Assembly (NCBI GenBank): GCA_011773575.1
Contig: WVXJ01000239.1
Coordinates: 61,314 to 66,388 of the forward strand
Origin: Armatimonadota bacterium
GTDB lineage: Bacteria > Armatimonadota > Hebobacteria > Hebobacterales > WVXJ01
DNA length: 5,075 nt
Reading direction: 5' to 3'
Shown here piece after piece: positions 1-5,075 of the stretch. Both the position numbers and the translations under genes were made by a program. Under the pieces are notes generated by a model. The model had not been told where the DNA came from, ran no database searches, and saw only the letters and a program-made list of their open reading frames with translations. The stretch's first letter is position 1, and the number at the start of each line of letters is the position of its first letter.

Positions 1-201
1 GCGGAACTGCCGGATTTATTGCGAGTGCCCGGCATCGGCCCCCGCTCCGCGCGGCGCATCCTCTCCTGTCGCAAGCGGGGCCGGCTGCACACCCTCCAGG
101 ACCTGCGCACCCTCGGCGCAGTCGCCAAACGCGCCGCCCCCTTTATCCTCCTCAACGGTCACCCTCAGGCCAAACCCGCAGGCCAACTCGTGCTTCTGTA
201 G
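1..201 (+). CDS. Putative DNA modification/repair radical SAM protein, C-terminal fragment (helix-hairpin-helix domain)
   Basis: Only the last 66 residues are present; the frame is open from base 1 and ends at TAG (199-201), so the true start lies left of the window. The fragment contains LLRVPGIGPRSARRIL (residues 6-21), a classic helix-hairpin-helix turn (VPGIG) that binds the DNA backbone without sequence specificity. It is followed by a second helical segment with LQDLRTLGAVAKRAAPFI and a short NG-containing tail. This pattern (LLRVPGIGxxSAxRI, then DLxxLGxVxKRAxxFI) matches the C-terminus of the family annotated as putative DNA modification/repair radical SAM protein, which has an SplB-like radical SAM core ahead of it. 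The core, with its CxxxCxxC iron-sulfur motif, is outside the window, so catalysis cannot be judged. The substrate of this family is not established to my knowledge. The gene converges on coaE with a 33-base gap. A TTG at 19-21 lies inside the domain and is not a real start. Confidence 0.82.
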   Translation, partial: AELPDLLRVPGIGPRSARRILSCRKRGRLHTLQDLRTLGAVAKRAAPFILLNGHPQAKPAGQLVLL

Positions 202-234
202 GATACTGGAGGAGTTGAGAGTGGCTGGGCCCGC
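202..234. other. Convergent intergenic gap without a clear terminator
   Basis: These 33 bases separate the stop codons of the plus-strand radical SAM gene and the minus-strand coaE. The only symmetry is a short GC-rich stretch around GGCTGGGCCCGCC (222-234), with the palindrome GGGCCC. There is no T-run on either strand, so it does not qualify as an intrinsic terminator. Transcripts from the two sides probably overlap at their 3' ends unless termination is factor-dependent. Confidence 0.5.
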
Positions 235-840
235 CTAGAGCGAGGAGATTAGTTCTCCGCAAAGGTTGTCTACCTGCCACTCGGTTTCTGAGAGGTCGCC
301 GCTGTTGTCAATCACCCAGTCGGCGCGGGCGCGCGACTGGTCGGGTGGGAGTTGAGCGGCGAAGCGGGCGCGGATTTCGGCTTCAGTGAGGCCATCTCGT
401 TTCTTCAGGCGGCGGATGCGCTCTTGCTCCGGGGCGATAACTACAATGACCTTTTCCATCAGCTTTTCCGCGCCGGTCTCGAACAGCAGGGGGGCAACCA
501 CCACAGCCACCGCAGGGGGGGAAGCGTTGCCACGGAGTTCCTCCAGGCGGCGGGTAATCTCGGCGAGAACGGGGGGGTGGAGCAGGGCATTCAGCCGATT
601 GCGGGCCTCAGGGTCGGAGAAGATGATTTGCGCCAGAGCGGAACGATCCAGAGAGCCGTCACTGCGGAGAAGGCCGGAGCCGAATTCCTGCACAACACGC
701 TCTACCCATGGGCTGCCCGGGGAGAGCAAGCGGCGGGAAATCTCGTCGGCGTCTAGGATTGCTGCTCCTCGTCTGCGGAGGAGTCCGGCGACGGTGCCTT
801 TTCCGGCTCCGACGCCTCCGGTGAGTCCGATGATTCGCAT
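235..840 (-). CDS. coaE: Dephospho-CoA kinase
   Basis: This cytoplasmic enzyme phosphorylates the 3'-hydroxyl of the ribose in dephospho-CoA with ATP, the last step of coenzyme A synthesis. The 201 residues are the usual family length. Visible motifs are the P-loop GGVGAGKGT (8-16), LDADE (29-33) with the conserved DAD, FG (53-54), SLDR (63-66), HP (88-89), PLLFE (117-121), an arginine-rich lid with RIRRLKKR (141-148), and ADWVIDN (173-179). The P-loop has Gly15 where most CoaE proteins have Ser after the lysine, giving an adenylate-kinase-like GKGT. The ATG at 840 is well supported: in the same frame TGA stops lie four and seven codons upstream, and the P-loop begins at residue 8, leaving no room for a later start. 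No Shine-Dalgarno is visible before it; the start sits inside the 3' end of rpsA, so translation is probably helped by ribosomes reading S1. The stop is TAG at 235-237. Confidence 0.96.
   Translation of the reverse strand: MRIIGLTGGVGAGKGTVAGLLRRRGAAILDADEISRRLLSPGSPWVERVVQEFGSGLLRSDGSLDRSALAQIIFSDPEARNRLNALLHPPVLAEITRRLEELRGNASPPAVAVVVAPLLFETGAEKLMEKVIVVIAPEQERIRRLKKRDGLTEAEIRARFAAQLPPDQSRARADWVIDNSGDLSETEWQVDNLCGELISSL
753..840 (-). other. 88-base out-of-frame overlap of rpsA 3' end and coaE 5' end
   Basis: The coaE ATG begins at the third base of rpsA codon 453, so one strand segment encodes both the last 29 S1 residues and the first 29 CoaE residues. In the coaE frame it encodes the indispensable P-loop; in the rpsA frame it encodes an acidic, proline- and serine-rich end. 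The rpsA stop TAG (753-755) is made from the CTA-G of the Leu29-Asp30 codons in the CoaE LDADE motif. Both frames are uninterrupted. Confidence 0.9.
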
Positions 841-2198
841 GGCTGCTGCTCAGTTGGTTCAGGGGCCGCTTTGGCCTCCACTTCCGGCTCTTCGGGGGCT
901 TCTTCTGCCTCTTCAGGCTTCTCTTCGGAGGGTTGTTCGGCCGGAGCGGCTTCTTTTTCTTTCTGTTCTTCTGAATTCTGGGCTACCGCCTGGGCCATTC
1001 CCTGCGCGAGTGATTCGCCCAGGATATCTCCTATGGTGACGCGGCCGGAGGCCTGCTCAGCCATATAGCTTCGTAATTCCTTTTTCTCTTTTTCCTGTCG
1101 CGCTGAGCGCAGGCTGAGGCTGAGCCGCCGCTCCGGGGCGCGGATGGAGATGATGCGTGCCTCCACCTCTTTCCCCTGCAAATCGAGTTCTTCCGGCTTC
1201 ACCTTGCGGTCCGGCCCCAGTTCATTGGCGGGGATGATCGCCTCCACCCCTTCGGGCAGACGGACAAAGGCGCCAGTGGGCACTATCCGGGTGACTTTTC
1301 CTGTTATCGTATCACCCACGTGATACTTACGGCCCACCTCTTCCCAGGGATCCGGCAGAATCTGTTTCAGCCCGAGGGAGATGCGTTCCCTTTCCAGATC
1401 CACCTTCAGTACCATCACTTCGATCTTCTCGCCGACCTTCAGCATCTCACTGGGGTGTGAAACATAACTCCACGACATCTCAGTAACATGGAGCAGACCA
1501 TCCACACCTCCGAGGTCCACGAAAGCGCCGTAGTCGGTGATCCGCCGCACGATGCCCTTCTTGGTCTGACCCTCTTGCAGTGAAGCGAGCGTGTTCTCTC
1601 GCTTCTTCGCGCGCAACTGAGATAAAGCCTCTTTCTGTGAGACTACGACACGCTTGCGCTCCCGATCAACTTCCAGTACTTTCAGTTTTATCACCCGGCC
1701 TACGAAATTCTCCAGACCTTGCACATTGCGCACATTTACATGAGAGGCGGGCAGAAAGGCCCGCACCCCCAGATCCACCACCAGGCCGCCTCGCACTCGC
1801 TCGGTGACCATGGCGGAGAGAATTTCGCCGGCTTCAAAGGCGCGAATTATCTTTATCCACGCCACCTCATAATCCGCTCTCTTCTTGGAGAGCACGGCGG
1901 CGCCTTCTTCATCTTCCGCTTTCAAAACACAGACATCAATCCGCTCTCCCACGGCCAGGGGCTTACCATCTATGGTAGTACGCGCTCCAATTTCGCTTTG
2001 GGGAATTACCCCTTCCGATTTGGTCCCCACATCAACCAGCGCGCCTTGCTCGTCCAGTTGCACTACCAGCCCGCTTATGATCTGGCCGGGGGTGAGTTCC
2101 TTCATCGACCTCTCATAACTTGCCTGGGTTTCCGTATTCCCCTTCTCTTCTCCACCAACTTCGGGTTCGTTTGACGCAAAGTCAGGGTTGCTCAACAT
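753..2198 (-). CDS. rpsA: 30S ribosomal protein S1, four S1 domains with acidic tail
   Basis: S1 binds mRNA on the small ribosomal subunit and helps bring mRNAs, especially structured or weak Shine-Dalgarno ones, to the start site. The 481 residues hold four S1 (OB-fold) domains at about 36-105, 122-190, 208-278 and 294-364. The third is the most canonical, with ITDYGAFVDLGGVDGLLHVTE (within 220-240); the second has GLVVDLGVRAFLPASHV. Four domains and about 480 residues fit the Actinobacteria/Cyanobacteria-type S1, not the six-domain proteobacterial form. After domain 4 come a charged linker, a TIGDILGESLAQ segment (388-399) and a low-complexity tail rich in Glu, Pro, Ala and Ser (about 408-481), probably disordered. 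The N-terminal 30 residues are also acidic. The ATG at 2198 is supported by an AGGAGG sequence five bases upstream. The last 88 bases overlap coaE. A different S1-domain RNA-binding protein is possible, but domain number, spacing and the polA/coaE context favour RpsA. Confidence 0.93.
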   Translation of the reverse strand: MLSNPDFASNEPEVGGEEKGNTETQASYERSMKELTPGQIISGLVVQLDEQGALVDVGTKSEGVIPQSEIGARTTIDGKPLAVGERIDVCVLKAEDEEGAAVLSKKRADYEVAWIKIIRAFEAGEILSAMVTERVRGGLVVDLGVRAFLPASHVNVRNVQGLENFVGRVIKLKVLEVDRERKRVVVSQKEALSQLRAKKRENTLASLQEGQTKKGIVRRITDYGAFVDLGGVDGLLHVTEMSWSYVSHPSEMLKVGEKIEVMVLKVDLERERISLGLKQILPDPWEEVGRKYHVGDTITGKVTRIVPTGAFVRLPEGVEAIIPANELGPDRKVKPEELDLQGKEVEARIISIRAPERRLSLSLRSARQEKEKKELRSYMAEQASGRVTIGDILGESLAQGMAQAVAQNSEEQKEKEAAPAEQPSEEKPEEAEEAPEEPEVEAKAAPEPTEQQPCESSDSPEASEPEKAPSPDSSADEEQQS

Positions 2199-2202
2199 CT
2201 TC

Positions 2203-2214
2203 TCCTCCTCTCCT
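2203..2214 (-). promoter_or_regulatory. Strong Shine-Dalgarno of rpsA
   Basis: On the minus strand the sequence AGGAGAGGAGGA precedes the rpsA ATG. The best match AGGAGG (2204-2209) leaves five bases to the start codon, and a second AGGAG-like copy lies just upstream within the same purine run. The double motif supports the chosen start. It is directly bordered upstream by the inverted repeat at 2215-2239. Confidence 0.85.
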
Positions 2215-2239
2215 GTCCCTGTATCTTCTTCACAGGGAC
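2215..2239 (-). promoter_or_regulatory. Perfect 8-bp hairpin abutting the rpsA Shine-Dalgarno
   Basis: Minus-strand RNA would read GUCCCUGU, a nine-base purine-rich loop GAAGAAGAU, then ACAGGGAC, a perfect 8-bp inverted repeat. Its 3' arm ends one base before the Shine-Dalgarno purine run. No U-tract follows, so it is not an intrinsic terminator. Its place suggests a structure that modulates ribosome access to rpsA, but the function is inferred only from position. Confidence 0.55.
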
Positions 2240-2249
2240 TACCGCACCC

Positions 2250-2262
2250 CGCGCAGGGCGCG
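2250..2262 (-). repeat. Small GC-rich inverted repeat after the small ORF
   Basis: CGCGC-CCT-GCGCG (minus strand) forms a 5-bp stem with a three-base loop, starting at the base after the TAG of the 38-codon ORF. It lacks a following T-run, so terminator activity is doubtful. In GC-rich DNA such a short repeat can arise by chance. Confidence 0.35.
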
Positions 2263-2379
2263 CTATATCCAATTCAAGTATTCGGCGCCATAAAACGCCC
2301 TTATATTCTCCAGGCGGGTCCTTACATTCTCCGCCTCTGATTGGCTAGCCTCTTCTAATTCGACCTCTTTCGCTCCCAT
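2263..2379 (-). CDS. Small acidic protein of 38 residues between polA and rpsA
   Basis: This frame was found by reading the polA-rpsA gap by eye. It starts at ATG (2377-2379), ends at TAG (2263-2265), and encodes 38 residues. A good Shine-Dalgarno AAGGAG (2385-2390) lies five bases upstream and includes the last A of the polA stop codon, an arrangement typical of translational coupling. The N-terminal half is Glu-rich (MGAKEVELEEASQSEAE) and likely helical. The C-terminus ends in the aromatic stretch IRAFYGAEYLNWI. There are eight Glu and no Asp against one Lys and three Arg, giving a net charge near -4. There is no signal peptide, membrane segment or cysteine. I recognise no family and assign no function. 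It could be a real small protein, a leader peptide acting on rpsA, or a chance frame; the Shine-Dalgarno, spacing and non-random composition favour a real gene. Confidence 0.6.
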   Translation of the reverse strand: MGAKEVELEEASQSEAENVRTRLENIRAFYGAEYLNWI

Positions 2380-2384
2380 TCCTT

Positions 2385-2390
2385 CTCCTT
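2385..2390 (-). promoter_or_regulatory. Shine-Dalgarno of the 38-codon ORF, overlapping the polA stop
   Basis: AAGGAG on the minus strand, five bases before the ATG at 2379. Its first A is the last base of the polA TGA (2390-2392). This is the main evidence that the small frame is translated, and it implies coupling to polA termination. Confidence 0.65.
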
Positions 2391-5047
2391 CAGGGATCGA
2401 GCGTAAATACCTTCATATCTCTCCAGTTACTTCCATACTCCAATTCCACCTTGAGAGGGACGGAAAGCCGGTAAGCATTCTCCATACCTTCTTTCGCCAG
2501 GTTCGCCACCTGGACCATCTCACTCTCAGGCCCCTCGAAGACCAATTCATCATGTACCTGGAGAATCATCTTCGTCGCCAGGTCGGCTTGCTTCAGCGCT
2601 TCCGCAACAGCGAGCATCGCCAGTTTCATTATGTCCGCCGCAGTCCCTTGAATAGGTGTATTTATCGCCATACGCTCGGCAAGTTCCCTGCGCCCCGGGC
2701 TGGAGGCGGAAATCTCCGGCAAGGGCCTGCACCTTCCCAAGAGGGTCTCCACATGACCGCTCTCCCGGGCGTGTTCGACGATCTCTTCCATGTACTTCGC
2801 CACTCCTGCGAACCGGTCGAAATAGCGATCCATGTATTCACGCGCTTCCTCAGCCGAAGTCTCTATGCGCTGTGCCAGACCCTGTGGTTTGGTCCCATAA
2901 GGGATGGAGAAGTTCACTATTTTCGCCAGTCTCCGCATCTCCGAGGTAGCTTCTTCTGGATCCACGCCGAATATTTCACAGGCGGTTGCAGTGTGCAGGT
3001 CACGATCCGCGGCAAAGATCTCGCGCAGGGCTTGATCCTCCGCGATATGGGCGAGCACCCGCAGTTCGATCTGGGAATAATCCGCGGAGAGCAGCACATG
3101 TTTCGGCTTGCCGGCGATAAATGCTCTGCGTATCTCCCGCCCCAGTTCTGTGCGAATGGGAATATTCTGAAGATTGGGATCACTGCAAGAGAGTCTTCCC
3201 GTGACGGTGACAGCTTGATTGAAGGAGGGGTGAATTCGCTTTGTGCGCGGATTCACCAATCGCGGCAGTGCATCCACATAAGTGGACTTGAGTTTGGTCA
3301 GTTCGCGGTATTCCAAGATACGCGCCACTATCTCATACTCACCCGCCAGTCTGGCGAGCGTGGCGGCATCGGTGGAATAGCCGGTCTTCGTTCGCCGGCC
3401 CCGCGGCAATTCCAATTTCTCGTAGAGGATGTGTTGGAGTTGTTTGGGGGAATTGACCGTGAACTCTTCTCCGGCCAGGATGAAGATCTCTTCTTCCGCC
3501 TTGGCGATGCGGGTCACCAGCCGTCTGGAGAATTCCTCCAGGTAGGGGGTGTCTATGCTCACTCCGGCCGACTCCATTTCCGCGAGAAGGCCGACAACCG
3601 GCATCTCCACCTCTTCGAAGAGCCGGTTCAGCCCCTGTTCGGAAAGACTTTCCGCAAGGCGCGGCTGCAGTGCTTGGATGCGTGTGACCATGGCGGCGGC
3701 TCTTTGCGCCACAGCAACAGTAGATGCTTCTGCTAGTTTCAAGGGTTCCGGCATCGGTGTTGCCAGCATGTCGAAAGCGACTTCCCAAAGGTCGTGGTTC
3801 TTCCGGAGAGGGTTGGCAAGATAGGAGGCGATCTCAATGTCGAAATCCAGCCCGGCCAACTCAACTCCCAGGCGGCCCAGATGGACGGCGGCCTCTTTCA
3901 GGTTATGGCCGGATTTGGGAATATTCGCCTCCTCGAGCAGAGGCTTGAAGGCGCCGATGAGATCCTTTTTCGCGGGCACAAAGATGCATTCTTTGCCATC
4001 ATCTGCTGTAAGGGCAAAGCCAACCGCCTTCGCGCTGTGGGGAGAGCCTTCCTCGGCAATTAGAGTGAGAGTGATGCGGGAACAGCCTGTCATCCCCTTG
4101 GCGGCAAGGGCCGCCTCGCGGGTGTTCTGTATGATCTTGGGCGGGGCAATTTCTTCGCTCGTCAGAGTAGCGGCGGCCCCTGTTTCCGCGGGTAGTTTCT
4201 TCAACAGACCCCGAAACTCCAGCCGCTGGAAGAGTTCCCGCAGGCGCGGCACATCCGGCCCGCTCATGCGGAGGGCCTCCCAATTCAGTTCCAGAGGGAT
4301 ATCGGTGACGATGGCACCGAGGCGCTTGGACATCTTCGCCTGGTCCATGTGTGCCTGCAGCGCAGCCGCAGCCCGCGCCGGTTTCACCTTGTCGAGATTG
4401 TCCAACACCTCTTCCAGGCTGGAAAATTGTTGCAACAGCGAAATCGCCGTCTTCTCACCGACTCCGGGGACGCCTGGGATGTTATCTGTAGTATCTCCCC
4501 GCAAAGCCTTCAAATCAATCAATTGGACAGGAGAAAGGCCATAGCGCTCTTGTACGGCTTTCTTGTCATAACGCTTGGCATCACTGACTCCCCGCCGGGT
4601 AATAAGAGCGCGGGTTTTATCAGAGACCAACTGGAGGACATCCAGATCACCACTGACTATGAGCGGTTCATAGCCTTTCGCCTCAGCGGATTTAGCCAGC
4701 GCTCCCAGTACATCATCAGCCTCAAACCCCTCCACCTGGAAGATGGGAATCTGCATTGCCTCCAGCATTTCGTGGGCAAGAGGTATCTGGGAGAAGAGTT
4801 CATCCGGGGCGCTCTCCCGTGTGGCCTTATAGCCGTCGAACTCCTCGTGCCGGAATGTCGGAGCTGGCAAATCAAAAGCGGCGGCAATGAAATCAGGCTT
4901 CTCTTCATCCAGCAACTTGTAGAGCATTACCGCCAGGCCGTACACCGCATTGGTCATCTCCCCCCGGGTAGTGGTTAGCGGCGGCAGCGCGAAAAAGCCC
5001 CGATAGAGCAGGCTGTTTCCATCCAGAAGCAGTACCTTGCGAGCCAT
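2390..5047 (-). CDS. polA: DNA polymerase I with intact 5' nuclease and degenerate proofreading domain
   Basis: Family A polymerase that fills gaps, removes RNA primers from Okazaki fragments and serves excision repair. At 885 residues it is close to Bacillus-type PolA. The 5' nuclease domain (1-about 290) has LLLDGNS (6-12), AFD (57-59), EADDVLG (109-115), SGDLDVLQLV (132-141) and GDTTDNIPGVPGVGEKTA (184-201). The middle domain (about 300-480) keeps the 3'-5' exonuclease fold but not its metal ligands: the exo I DxE is absent near 325-332, the exo II Asp is Ala386 in NLKEA, and the exo III YxxxD is missing around 441-451. The polymerase domain (about 485-885) has TGRLSCSDPNLQNIP (616-630), motif A with Asp656 in ADYSQIELR, motif B R705-x3-K709-x3-F713-x3-Y717, and motif C VHDE (831-834). 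All catalytic residues are present. The O-helix reads NFSIPYG, with an uncommon proline. An in-frame TAG directly precedes the ATG, fixing the start; the Shine-Dalgarno is weak (GGA, eight bases before the ATG). Confidence 0.97.
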   Translation of the reverse strand: MARKVLLLDGNSLLYRGFFALPPLTTTRGEMTNAVYGLAVMLYKLLDEEKPDFIAAAFDLPAPTFRHEEFDGYKATRESAPDELFSQIPLAHEMLEAMQIPIFQVEGFEADDVLGALAKSAEAKGYEPLIVSGDLDVLQLVSDKTRALITRRGVSDAKRYDKKAVQERYGLSPVQLIDLKALRGDTTDNIPGVPGVGEKTAISLLQQFSSLEEVLDNLDKVKPARAAAALQAHMDQAKMSKRLGAIVTDIPLELNWEALRMSGPDVPRLRELFQRLEFRGLLKKLPAETGAAATLTSEEIAPPKIIQNTREAALAAKGMTGCSRITLTLIAEEGSPHSAKAVGFALTADDGKECIFVPAKKDLIGAFKPLLEEANIPKSGHNLKEAAVHLGRLGVELAGLDFDIEIASYLANPLRKNHDLWEVAFDMLATPMPEPLKLAEASTVAVAQRAAAMVTRIQALQPRLAESLSEQGLNRLFEEVEMPVVGLLAEMESAGVSIDTPYLEEFSRRLVTRIAKAEEEIFILAGEEFTVNSPKQLQHILYEKLELPRGRRTKTGYSTDAATLARLAGEYEIVARILEYRELTKLKSTYVDALPRLVNPRTKRIHPSFNQAVTVTGRLSCSDPNLQNIPIRTELGREIRRAFIAGKPKHVLLSADYSQIELRVLAHIAEDQALREIFAADRDLHTATACEIFGVDPEEATSEMRRLAKIVNFSIPYGTKPQGLAQRIETSAEEAREYMDRYFDRFAGVAKYMEEIVEHARESGHVETLLGRCRPLPEISASSPGRRELAERMAINTPIQGTAADIMKLAMLAVAEALKQADLATKMILQVHDELVFEGPESEMVQVANLAKEGMENAYRLSVPLKVELEYGSNWRDMKVFTLDP

Positions 5048-5075
5048 CTACTCATTCCAAGAGGAGAGGATATCG
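5048..5075. other. Unassigned right edge upstream of polA
   Basis: These 28 bases precede polA. On the minus strand they could hold the end of an upstream gene: one frame ends at TGA (5052-5054), another at the TAG (5048-5050) that touches the polA ATG. On the plus strand GAGGAGAGGA (5061-5070) resembles a Shine-Dalgarno for a divergent gene, but about 30 bases would leave little room for two promoters. I see no decisive promoter, and the region is too short to settle. Confidence 0.3.

Noticed and set aside
870..975. Repeat-like low-complexity stretch
   Set aside because: This is the Glu/Pro/Ala codon bias of the S1 acidic tail, with no regular repeat unit and no sign of a mobile or CRISPR-type repeat.
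386..1039. A 217-codon plus-strand frame across coaE and the rpsA 3' end
   Set aside because: Arg/Ser/Pro-rich translation, antisense to clear coaE motifs; a shadow of the minus-strand coding.
2215..2262. Intrinsic terminator between polA and rpsA
   Set aside because: Two inverted repeats are present, but neither is followed by a T-run on the minus strand, so termination is not supported.
2266..2310. Promoter for rpsA within the small ORF (TTGAAT, TATAAG and TATAG-like words)
   Set aside because: The AT-rich words are not at 16-18 base spacing to each other, and no second element fits; chance matches are likely.
2552..3736. A 394-codon open frame on the plus strand, antisense to polA
   Set aside because: It lies wholly opposite conserved polymerase motifs, and its translation shows no recognisable domain. 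Such antisense frames are expected in GC-rich genes with biased third codon positions.
3837..4544. A 235-codon plus-strand frame inside polA
   Set aside because: Antisense to the 5' nuclease and exonuclease domains, Ser/Arg/Ala-rich with no family features.

Overview
The window carries a compact bacterial gene block on the minus strand, in transcription order polA (DNA polymerase I), an unannotated 38-codon reading frame, rpsA (four-domain ribosomal protein S1) and coaE (dephospho-CoA kinase). The 3' end of a plus-strand radical SAM/helix-hairpin-helix gene enters at the left edge and converges on coaE. GC content is moderately high and Shine-Dalgarno sequences are purine-rich (AAGGAG, AGGAGG). 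The order polA-rpsA-coaE is well known from Actinobacteria, for example Mycobacterium tuberculosis. A four-domain S1 of about 480 residues is also typical of Actinobacteria, Cyanobacteria and related Terrabacteria, so a Terrabacteria-type host, possibly an uncultured phylum, is the best inference. The phylum cannot be fixed from this sequence alone.

Layout: 1-201 (+) is the C-terminus of a putative DNA modification/repair radical SAM protein. 202-234 is a 33-base convergent gap with no convincing terminator. 235-840 (-) is coaE. 753-2198 (-) is rpsA, whose acidic C-terminal tail overlaps the first 88 bases of coaE in another frame. 2199-2389 holds the rpsA Shine-Dalgarno, an 8-bp perfect hairpin directly next to it, a small GC-rich hairpin, and a 38-residue ORF (2263-2379) with its own good ribosome binding site. 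2390-5047 (-) is complete polA. 5048-5075 is too short to assign.

The minus-strand genes are packed tightly: a 10-base gap, then 64 bases, then an 88-base overlap. No clear promoter or intrinsic terminator is visible between them, so they are probably co-transcribed. They are housekeeping genes for replication and repair, translation, and coenzyme A synthesis. PolA has an intact 5' nuclease and polymerase but a proofreading domain that has lost its metal-binding residues. I see no mobile element, CRISPR array, tRNA or rRNA. The least ordinary items are the small ORF between polA and rpsA, the hairpin abutting the S1 Shine-Dalgarno, the long rpsA/coaE overlap, and a proline in the polymerase O-helix.
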